Shown here: one piece after another, positions 55,783 through 64,000 of the stretch
How the letters are laid out: the number at the start of each line of letters is the position of its first letter
How positions within the stretch are numbered: the stretch's first letter is position 1
Assembly: GCA_016946835.1 (NCBI GenBank)
Contig: JACVTC010000102.1
Location: 1 to 64,000 of the forward strand
Source: Neocallimastix lanati (nom. inval.)
Taxonomy: Eukaryota > Neocallimastigomycota > Neocallimastigomycetes > Neocallimastigales > Neocallimastigaceae
Reading direction: 5' to 3'
Length of the DNA: 64,000 nt
Made by a program: the position numbers and the translations under genes
The notes under the pieces: model-generated
What the model saw: the letters and a program-made list of their open reading frames with translations, nothing else
What the model was told of the DNA's origin: nothing
The model's database searches: none

Positions 55783-56353
55783 ACTAATATAATTATATTA
55801 AATATTTCATTTTATCTATTTTTTATTAAAATTGAATGATAATTAATTATAACAATATAATAAATAATAATAATCAATATTAAAATAATAATAAGATAAT
55901 AATTAATTAATTAAAATTCATGTAATATAAAAGGAGACCATTTTCTTTCTTTTATAAAAACGAACAATGAAATTAAACAATAATTTGAATTTAAAAATAA
56001 TAATTAAATAAAGAAAGAATTAAAAGAAAATATTATTTATTATTTATTGTTTCCTTTAAATTAAAAATATTAATAATCATTTAGTTAATAAAATTAAATT
56101 ATTGATTAGAGATACAGGTATTTGCATATCAATTATATATGTATTAAATACAATAGATAATTTAGCTTGGATGATCTAAACATCAGTATATAAAATCTAA
56201 TCTTTTTAAAATTATTTATTGAAAGCTTATTGATTTATTACGGATAGTAATATATCAATCTAGCTATATCAATATGCCAGATCATCATGAATACTTATAT
56301 AAAATGTTATATTATTATAAACATTATACTACTAACAAGTGTTACTGTTAGAG
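55783..56353. other. AT-rich, no gene seen
   Basis: Nothing supportable; it contains the region downstream of the Cys-rich gene. Confidence 0.6.
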
Positions 56354-57025
56354 TTAGTTATTTACCAGCTGTTGTTGATGATGATCTATATTTTTATGAC
56401 TCCGACAACAACAGCAGATGCATAATATCGCTAATAAAGCTATAATCATAACAAAAAATGCAAGTATTATACCCTTCACACCTTCACTGTCGGAAGGTCC
56501 AGATAGCATTCTTCTTGATAGCATTCTTTAGAGGAACATTCATCATCATTTTGACATACATCTTCAAATGCCTTACCACAATACATGTATAATTTTTGAC
56601 CTCCTCTGTATATACTGTCACAATTCACAATTGGGTTTTCATCGTTAAAAACACAGAAACTGTTAAAGCATTAATTAGACAAACATTCTGAATTTTCTGT
56701 ACAGTTAACAAATATATTAATTGTACAACTTCCGGATTCAACTGCACTAAGCTGACATGCTATAGGAATTATACTTCTTCATTCTTCCATTTTCATCTGG
56801 AAATTCAACAATATTCTCATTGTATCTATTATCAGTCTTAACACATAAATTGTCTTTACAATAAAAGGATATAAAGAACACATTCTTTATCTTTAATACT
56901 TTATCTTTTGTTAGATATTTGGGGACGTCATCATATGTCATATCATTATATATAGAATCCTCGCCATTAATGAAATGAATATAAAAAATAATAATAAATA
57001 TTGTTAAAACTATATTATTTTTCAT
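56354..57025 (-). pseudogene. Cys-rich secreted/membrane protein, decayed
   Basis: From ATG 57025: signal peptide (NIVLTIFIIIFYIHFING), a short domain with CKDNLC, then a frame break near 56755. The next frame has regularly spaced Cys: CTENSECLSN, a TAA at 56672-56674 in place of one residue, CFNSFCVFNDENPIVNC, YCGKAFEDVCQNDDEC, SSKECYQEEC. This pattern (C-x3-5-ECLS-x-x-C ... C-G-K-x-x-x-D-x-C) is a Dickkopf-N-like Cys-rich module. After a further slip near 56490 a membrane helix (IILAFFVMIIALLAIL) and CICCCC lead to a short tail ending at 56354. Overall plan parallels the LRR membrane gene next to it. Two frameshifts plus one stop indicate decay. Confidence 0.6.
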
Positions 57026-57898
57026 TGTTTGTTATTGTATACAATTCTATTGTATATTTATTAATCTAATGAATATTTAGAAATTTATTATTATAATAAA
57101 AATCATTTTATTTATAATATGGTGTATATATTAATATATATTTAATTATATTTAAATATAATATTCTATAATATTTATTATGTTTTTCTTTTAGTTTTTT
57201 TGTTAATTATAATATAATACAATTTTACCTATGAGAAATGTATATACCATAAAATAATTTTAAATAATATATGTATTATAAACTGATAATAAATATAAAT
57301 AATAAATTAATTTCAATATTATTTATCATTGATAACATAAACAAACATCATAAATTATTTTAAATAATAATATTATCTAAAAATTTTTTTACTAAATAAT
57401 AAATTAATATTTTAATAATTAATATGAGGAATCTGTTTTTATTAATTACGTTACATTTTGTAGGATTAACACGTTCTAATCTAATTATCAATTTCTTTCT
57501 TTCAAGAAAAAATATATATATTATTAATTAAACCTAAATATATAAATCTTTTCTTTTTTTTTATTATAAATTATACTATAAAGTCATCTAGTTATTTGTT
57601 TAATTGTTTTGGAAGTTCTTTTTAAAAAATATATATTTAAAATTAAATAATTCATAAAGCATAAACTTTTCTATATTTCGAATTAAGGTAATTTAATTGA
57701 ACAATTATTCAAATATATATAAAGTAAAAATATATATATTATAATTATTACACATAGTCTAGAACAATTAAAACATATTATGAATAGATATTCTAGAATT
57801 ATTATTATTACTAATTTCGTTTACAAATAATATAAAATAAAATATAAAGGATATTAGTTTGAAAGTCTTATGATGCAGTTAGTTTTATAATCATGATA
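57026..57898. other. AT-rich, no gene seen
   Basis: Upstream region of the Cys-rich gene and AT repeats; no ORF. Confidence 0.7.
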
Positions 57899-58139
57899 AT
57901 ATGCTAAAAATGGTATGTTTTTAAATGCCCAAAAAACCTCAATATTTTCATTCAACTTCATTCATTGATTCGACTACGCTCACTCTCGGGTGATCTCGAG
58001 TCTCTACGCAGCTTCACTACGTTACATGCTCGATCTCTCACTCCCCTTCTTTCGCTTCGTCTCATTTAAACATTCATTTGTTTTCATTCAACATTTTCAG
58101 TTTTTTTGGGCATTTAAAACCATACCATTTTTAACATAT
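57899..58139. mobile_element. MITE with GC-rich core (241 bp)
   Basis: Inverted ends of about 37 bp (57899-57937 and 58101-58139) around ATGGTATG.TTTTAAATGCCC. The core (57965-58075) is strikingly GC-rich for this genome and carries CTCGGGTGATCTCGAG, CTACG repeats and TTTCGCTTCGTCTC. No coding capacity. Confidence 0.8.
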
Positions 58140-58171
58140 ATTTATATAAAAACCATACCATTTTGACATTT

Positions 58172-58276
58172 ATTAATATAGGCTCCAAAAAATATAGATA
58201 TATAAACAGCATAGTTTTTAGCATATATTTAGCATAAAACCCTATATGTTATTAATAATTTGGAGCCTATATTAAT
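58172..58276. mobile_element. Small inverted-repeat element (105 bp)
   Basis: Perfect 18-bp ends ATTAATATAGGCTCCAAA (58172-58189) and its complement (58259-58276). Just left of it, ACCATACCATTTT repeats the end of the neighbouring MITE, so the two may be nested. Confidence 0.75.
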
Positions 58277-58531
58277 TGATGATATTATACATAATATTAA
58301 TTTTTTAATAAAATATTTAATTTAAAAACATATTTTATATCTTTTTTTAATTTCAAAATTTATTATTATTTTTTAAAAATCTTTAATATTATTAAAAAAT
58401 ATTATTTGAAAATATTTTTTCCATTTTAAAAATTGAAATTTTATTGAATAAATCAAATGCTATAAATTTATTAATTATTAATAAAATCGAAATTAGAGTA
58501 AAAAATGCAATTTAATTTATTTATACCAAAG

Positions 58532-59158
58532 TTACCACTTAAAAGTATATTCAAGATTACAAGCAAGTTGTTGAGCCTCAACAAAACAGTTTGAATTTTT
58601 GAATTGATAATACTTTTTAATAGGATGAGGAATAGTTACAACCGAACATTTACTCTCATTAATAAATTTACGAAGGAATGAATCTATCGAATCAAATAGC
58701 ATGAACAGTACTGGGTGATCATTGGAGATGAATTCTACTAAATTGTTAATATATGGCTCCCATAATAAATACTAACTCTTAGGAGTAGATTGGAAACGTG
58801 GACGAGTAAAACAAAAATTACATAAGAATATCCCTTCGTCAAGCCATTGATCCAAGTGGTGATTGGATATTGGTTTATAAGCCTTGACATGATTTTCTAA
58901 ATTGGCATAAATATTTCTCAAAAGTTTGGGAGGCACAATGTTTGTTTTTTTAGTGGCAATAGCAATATCGCTTATTTCATTTTCATTATTATAAGGTTCA
59001 TCCCCAACGATAACTACTTTAACTTTTTCTAAATCAATATAAGAAAATATTTTAAATACATTTTTCACTGGTGGAATATACTGTATGTTTCTCAACTGAT
59101 TATATATATGAGAAATTGATTTAGAATTTTTAACAAAGAAATAATTCCAAGACGACAT
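58532..59158 (-). pseudogene. Uracil-DNA glycosylase (family 1, viral type), one in-frame stop
   Basis: 207 codons plus one internal TAG (58772-58774) in a single frame. Residues 29-50 carry IPPVKNVFKIFSYIDLEKVK (the usual yPp..iFrAf...vKVV), then VIVGDEPYN (52-57) in place of GQDPYH, and PPKLLRNIYANLENH, DQWLDEGIFLCNFCFTRP. After the stop come VLFMLFDS and VTIPHPIKK, the HPSP-loop equivalent. The enzyme removes uracil from DNA; in poxviruses the homologue also serves the polymerase. The catalytic Asp is Glu and the following His is Asn, so activity may have been altered before decay. The start codon overlaps that of the Rpb2 gene. Confidence 0.8.
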
Positions 59159-60601
59159 GGTTGATAAAGAGTATATCGATTATTTGAAATGGTTTATTGA
59201 TAAATATGGCGTCTATGCTAATCTTGATAAACTATTTATAAAGAAGCTCTTTGATACCAAGTTATTTCTTGAACAAATAAAACCGGAATTGAATCCCTTA
59301 GACATTGTTATTTCTGAAGTGAAATACGATCATTTGATAATTCAGAAAAAAACCTATTTTATTTCTTTAGTACATGAATCTTATGAAATACAAATATCAG
59401 CACCTATAGATGGTGTGTTTATCGTAGATGAAATAGAAAAAGTAATTATTTCTCAAGAGTTATTTTGTACTCCCATTTTCATCTATAAAAATGACCGTAT
59501 TGAATATAAAGAATGTAATAAGGAAGGAAATTTCAATCGTTTGAAATGCTTATGGATTATAAGTATATTGAATATGTAGGAAAAGTGTTGAGTAAGGGAA
59601 AGGCTGAGAAATCTATAAAATATTTTAGTAATGAGCATACAAACTTTGATTTCTACTATACTTTCTCGAGTAAGGATCGTCATAGAAAGTTGACGAAAAT
59701 GAAAAGACATGTTCTTATAGACATTCGAATTTATTATTCCTTATTTTTCCAGTTATTACGTGTTAAAGGAATTAAACGAATGAAAAGCAAAGTATCCCGT
59801 TAGTGTATGTGTTTCGTAATTTAAAGCCGGAATTTTCATTGAGTGAAATTAAACAGATTATTATAGAAAATGTCATTGGGAAAAACATTCCTGAAGATAT
59901 AGAAATAACGATTCCAGATTCTTCTCCAGAAACCACTCTAGAATCCATCTTATCTCATTGAAAGGAATCCAAAGAAGAAATCATTAGCATTATCAATGGC
60001 ATGATCGACAGTTATCTCACACCAGATTCTTTACATTGTGATCGTTATTCCTATGATGATAGAAACACCAAATTTTACATTTATTTATGCATGGCGAGAA
60101 TGTTTTTAGATTTTAATAGTAGTAAGTCTTACTTTAGTAATCAGAATGATTGTTTCCCCTGTTCCATACACCGAAAAATAAAATATTTTAGAATGGATAG
60201 AAAAAATAAAAAATTAGACACGAGTAGTTTTGTATCCAATTTGAATTTAACTTTATATAGTATGGTCAAATCCGGTATGATTAGGTCTTATTCTTGTGAA
60301 TATTCTTCCCATAGCTGTTCAAACGCTAAGCAAACGGTCTTATTACGATAAGTTATCGCATATTCAAAGAGTACAGATACCAATTAATACGGAAAGTGAA
60401 AATTTGGAGTTACGTTTGTCCTACGAATACGGCTACTTTTGTCCCTTTGAAACACCAGAGTTTAAAGATATAGGTCGAGTGAAGTATTTTGGATTATCAG
60501 TATTGATTGTTCCTGCTTTTACTATGGATTTATCCTACTTATCATCAGTACTTTATGATTCTCCTCATTATAATGACTTTAAAGAAAGCAAACACGAATA
60601 A
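59157..60601 (+). pseudogene. RNA polymerase subunit 2 (Rpb2-like), N-terminal half, frameshifted
   Basis: Readable blocks in order. 59157-59579 has the protrusion start with DGVFIVDEIEKVIISQE, matching the G-x-F-I-x-x-G-x-E-K-V-I-I-x-Q-E signature. 59546-59803 has FYYTFSSKDRHRKLTKM and IYYSLFFQLLRVKGI. Then VFRNLKPEFSLSEIK (about 59808) runs to a TGA near 59959, followed by MIDSYLTPDSL (60001). 60296-60601 has QTLSKRSYYDKLSHIQRV and YGYFCPFETPEFKDIG, the S-H-x-R-R and C-P-x-E-T-P-E-G signatures (Gly replaced by Phe). It ends at 60599-60601; the catalytic second half is missing. At least four frame breaks. Divergence and context indicate a viral, not host, polymerase. Confidence 0.8.
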
Positions 60602-61491
60602 ATAAAATTTCTATAATAAATTATAAAATTGAATAATTATATTTTGAATTAAATAAAGCTTTACTTTAACTAAATAAATATTTTAAAAATTTAAAAAAAA
60701 AAAAAAATATTTTATTAATTAAAAATTTTTTAAAAAAAAACCATTATATTGTTATTAACGATTCTAAAATTATATTTATTTATTTACTTATATAAACTGT
60801 ATACTAAAAAAAATATATTTATATATATATATAAATAAAATATTTCAAAAAGTTTTTAAAAAATATGTCTTATCATAATAAAAATAAATATAAAATATAA
60901 ATAAAAAAAAAATAAATTAAATATATTTAAATTTTAAAAAAAAATAATAATTCAAAGTTTTATATAATATTAATTATAAAATATATAAAAAAAAATTAAA
61001 CTCTTGTTAATTTTATATTAAATAAATATTTACTATAAAAGTATACTTAAAATATTACTAGGAATTAATAAATCAAATAAAATAAAATTTTATTGCTATA
61101 AAAAAGTATAGAGTGTAAATAATATTTTAATATTTTAAATTATGTTAATATTTTATTAAATATTATTATGTTATATAATATAAAAACCTTGTTTCAATTA
61201 CATTTTAAAATTTGTATAAATATATTATATATATAATATAAAGTATTTTTAATTTAAAAGAAAACATTATACATTTATACTATTTAATAAAAACAATAAA
61301 TAATATATACATAAATACTCTACATATATAGATATACATAATTATAAGTGTACATAATTATAGGTGTACATAATTATATCTATAAATAGATAACTATATA
61401 AATTCAATGCATGATTTATTTATACAAAATTGAAACAAAAAAAATATTAAATTGTGTTTATTTTAATTAATGAATGAATCAAGAAGTATTA
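60602..61491. other. AT-rich gap inside the viral region
   Basis: No coding sequence; it may replace the lost C-terminal half of Rpb2. Three TACATAATTATA-type repeats at 61327-61378. Confidence 0.6.
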
Positions 61492-62944
61492 TTAATTATT
61501 AAATCTATAACCAATGATAGATTCAACCATACGATTTGAATCAGATGATGGTACATTTTTAATACGAATGCTATACTTTACCAAATCCATATGAAAATCT
61601 TCCAAGCTGTAATTAATTGAACGATTAGACACGTATTGCTTATACCATGCTTTGTAGCGGGAATAGCACTTATCGATTGAAATAGCATAGTTATCATTTT
61701 CATCAGTTATATTTTTTTCTAGGAATCTGGCTATATAATCACTACGCATAATAAATGCCTTGGAAGCTTCAATGACCATTGAAGGAATTTCTAGGGTAGT
61801 GTAATCTTCCTGATAATTTTGAATCAGCAAATGGATAAGAGCCTCGGCATAAGCTTGAATTTTCGGTCCTTGCCATGTTGGATTGGCATGCTTTACAGAA
61901 GGATTGTTGATGTTTTGAGTGGAAGTTAGAATGGAAATATTCATTTTATTGACAAATCGTTGAGTAAATGGAATCATCAAAATCGATCAATTAATGTGTT
62001 AACCAAGTTTGAAATGGTCAATTTATCATTGGTATTGATAATCGGTAATAGATCCACATACACAGTTTGAAGATCTTTGTATAAAGATCTGGTTTTAATG
62101 TAGCCAACATTACCGGTAATGGCTTTGTGTCACCAGTAATATTAATCGATTGACAGTCAGGTTCCTCGCATATGGCGACTCTTGAGTTATTAAGGTCTAT
62201 CATATGTGGACTCGGTTTATCGGCGGTTACCGACTTTCCTAAAAATAAGGAAACATTTGGAGTGGCAGCATAATCCCCTAAAGCAAGACGTAGCATGTTC
62301 GTGAAAGTGGTTTTCCCATTTCGACCCGAGTCAATAAAAAATACAATCGAACGTAACTTATTACCTAAGGTAAGGGTCGAAGCTAAAATCTTCACCAGAT
62401 ATTTAATCAATTCATCCTCCACAAAAATATCTTTAAGAAATCGTTTGACCTCCGCTATCTTACCCCTATGCTCGCTGTAGTACTTGTAATTGGTTGATTT
62501 CAAATAGAAATCGCTTGGGCGACCGGGACGTGATGCTTTCTTATTGAAGTCGTAGACGCAATCTTCGAATCTAAGAACGTAGTTTTTATCCTTTCGATAA
62601 ATAAAATTTTCGGTGTAGAAGAATGTTTCGAATTGATCCAAGTTGTTATGAGTAATACTGTTTTTGTTCAAAAACAATAATATTTTATTGGTAAGTCCTT
62701 CGAGTGAGTAGTGGTATTCCAAGCAGAGCTCTTTTAATTCATTCACTAAGTGAAGATTGACTTCTTTGGCGAGATTGTAAATATTTAGCTTTTCCCATCC
62801 GTTACGTGCATACGAAAACTTATACCATTCGTTATCGCTGAATACCAGATAACCAAGATTTAGAACGATAAATATTTTGGAAATAATTTTGCTATTTATT
62901 ACAGCTTTACTGAAGTACTTTTTAATCGTCATTAATCCAGCCAT
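61492..62944 (-). pseudogene. D5-type primase-helicase, helicase part, two frameshifts
   Basis: The frame 62018-62944 holds the D5_N region with FEDCVYDF and RPGRPSDFYLKSTNYKY (residues 126-155), then the SF3 helicase with FFIDSGRNGKTTF (Walker A, residues 203-214) and SRVAICEEP (Walker B, 254-262). A slip near 62070 leads to a frame with VYVDLLPIINTNDKL (sensor region). A second slip leads to 61492-61980, which starts MIPFTQRFVNK and contains the C-terminal domain (SRYKAWYKQY, FLEKNI). The frame is open about 38 codons upstream of 62944 without an ATG. The N-terminal primase domain normally present in NCLDV D5 is missing. In viruses this protein unwinds and primes genome replication. Confidence 0.85.
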
Positions 62945-63698
62945 ATTAACTACACCTTCCCCATACTCATCAATGCAACTGTAAATAATATCAATAATAT
63001 CGGTCTTAATTCGTTTATTTTTTGAATTATCATTCCCATAATTTAAATAATAATTTAATTAATATATATTACTTTTCTAATAATTTATATTTGCTTGTAA
63101 TATTAATACTTTATCATTATTTATTAAAGCATTTGAATTTTATATTTTCTAAAATTCTTGAGAATAATTTAATATTTATTGTAAAATAAATGTATAATGT
63201 ATATTCCAACTATTTATATTTATTCATATATTGTATTTATGTAATAGTACATTTTTAAACTTTGGGCAATTAAATTAAAATATGCAAATAGCAATAAAAT
63301 TATTTTATATTATTTAATATATGTATATATATATTTTTTAAAAGAAGATATAAACTAAATTTGTAAATACATTTATAAATCAAATATTTAATAATATTAA
63401 ATTATATATATAATATATATAAAATATGAATATAAAATTATCACTTAAAGATATGATAAAGTTTATATTAGTCATAATAATTTATATAAGCTTCTAATAT
63501 TTTATATAGCATAATTAGAGAAATTACCTAAAAAAAAAATTATCAATAATTATATATCATAAAAATCCTTGCATTTTCTATTTATATTTTATTTTCTTGG
63601 TATATGTTGTATATAATTACTTTTGTAAATTAATTTAGTTTTTAAAAGAATGCACCTTTTAAAAAATTAATATTTCAAATTAATTTTATTTTTTAGAA
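62945..63698. other. AT-rich spacer in the viral region
   Basis: 62945-63060 is an open continuation of the D5 frame without a start. 63061-63698 shows no coding sequence. Confidence 0.6.
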
Positions 63699-64000
63699 TT
63701 AATTTAATTTTTTTTTACAAACATTAGTAAAAGCGTATTCCAAAAAAGTATCGTCGATTTCTGAAGTATTTGTTGCATATGGATAATAAAATATTTCATT
63801 ACCTCTATAATCACGAATTACACCTTCTGTATCAGATACTAGATCTTCCATAGATTTAACTTATTCTCTTTAAAATAACCAATTTAGGATGTACTTAGAG
63901 AGGTTGAAATAATACCATGTCTACCAGATTTAGAATAGATAAACAATTCCTTTGACGAAAGACCGTTATAATAAGAATTCTCAATATAACAGTTAGGTAA
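63699..64000 (-). pseudogene. RNA polymerase subunit 1 (Rpb1-like) fragment, cut by window edge
   Basis: Minus strand from 64000: ENSYYNGLSSKELFIYSKSG then RHGIISTSLSTS, a TAA, IGYFKEN. After a one-base slip: VKSMEDLVSDTEGVIRDYRG. This follows the highly conserved Rpb1 block N-S-[YF]-x-x-G-L-x-x-x-E-[FL]-F ... G-R-x-G-[LI]-I-x-T-x-x-x-T-S-x-x-G-Y ... V-K-x-[ML]-E-D-L. Coding ends at the TAA 63699-63701, so the C-terminal part is missing; the N-terminal part lies beyond the window. It pairs functionally with the Rpb2 remnant 3 kb away. Confidence 0.75.

Larger units (their letters stand above)
58532..64000. mobile_element. Decayed endogenous large DNA virus segment (NCLDV-like)
   Basis: Four adjacent broken genes with viral-core functions: uracil-DNA glycosylase, Rpb2, D5 primase-helicase, Rpb1. 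They have no introns, are packed partly head to head, and have a higher GC content than the flanks. This combination is typical of Nucleocytoviricota (for example Asfarviridae or Mimiviridae relatives) and is not a host gene set. The left border lies near 58500, just after the MITEs; the right border is beyond the window. Each gene has stops or frameshifts, so the insert is dead as assembled. Confidence 0.8.

Noticed and set aside
59157-60601. Host RNA polymerase II pseudogene as explanation for the Rpb2 and Rpb1 fragments
   Set aside because: Sequence is strongly diverged from the nuclear signatures and both lie beside D5 and UNG remnants; a host origin would not explain the neighbours. Phylogeny would settle it.
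58532-64000. Cytoplasmic linear plasmid (yeast killer-plasmid type) as source of the polymerase and helicase genes
   Set aside because: Those plasmids carry a fused RNA polymerase and other helicases, and no UNG or D5 protein; the four-gene set here fits large DNA viruses better.
1-64000. CRISPR arrays, rRNA genes, bacterial operons
   Set aside because: No regularly spaced short repeats with unique spacers, no rRNA core sequences and no Shine-Dalgarno-led gene trains were found.

Overview
The window looks like a chromosome segment from an extremely AT-rich eukaryote, most likely an anaerobic gut fungus (Neocallimastigomycota) or a close zoosporic relative. This is an inference from several sequence features: long A/T tracts and AAT-coded poly-Asn runs, TTAGGG-type telomeric repeats, small spliceosomal introns (GTGAGT/GTATGT...AG), secreted Cys-rich and leucine-rich-repeat proteins with a C-terminal membrane anchor, and many degenerate LTR and LINE retroelements. 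I saw no bacterial operon structure, CRISPR array, rRNA or convincing functional tRNA.

Left part (1-11.5 kb): a LINE-type retrotransposon on the + strand (end of ORF1, then ORF2 with an AP-endonuclease, a YADD reverse transcriptase and a C-terminal CCHC finger) with several frameshifts. Then 4 kb of gene-free AT repeats. Then a second, uninterrupted ORF1 (9477-11126) of the same ORF1 family, lying between two patches of telomeric CCCTAA repeat and unusually dense in perfect stem-loops.

11.5-30 kb: a graveyard of nested elements. A minus-strand Ty3/gypsy element (gag, DTGS protease, RT-thumb/RNase H) is broken up by copies of a short terminal-inverted-repeat element (one with a clean 7-bp target duplication) and by a 720-bp tandem repeat. 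Two minus-strand Ty1/copia elements (B at about 20.99-24.62 kb, A at 24.6-28.7 kb) are fused head to tail. Another gypsy pol scrap lies at 29.3-29.7 kb.

30-38.1 kb: a GC-richer gene-free island, a frameshifted LRR gene, and a complete Ty1/copia element C (32350-38105) with both LTRs, a 5-bp target duplication, a polypurine tract and a primer site that matches the anticodon arm of tRNA-Lys(CUU).

38.1-58.5 kb: the host-gene part. It holds a decayed secreted protein, a second GC-richer island, a secreted protein with four tandem DM9 (DUF3421) units and two frameshifts, a large inverted repeat (44.6-46.5 kb), an intact 1293-codon orphan gene, an LRR membrane protein made of 72-nt phase-2 exons, a decayed Cys-rich secreted membrane protein and a GC-rich MITE.

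58.5 kb to the right edge: the most notable region. Broken genes for a uracil-DNA glycosylase, an Rpb2-type RNA polymerase subunit, a D5-type primase-helicase and an Rpb1-type RNA polymerase subunit lie side by side. Together they read as a decayed endogenous large DNA virus (NCLDV / Nucleocytoviricota-like) that continues past the end of the window.

Many breaks in otherwise well preserved genes fall in homopolymer runs, so some calls of pseudogene could be assembly indels.
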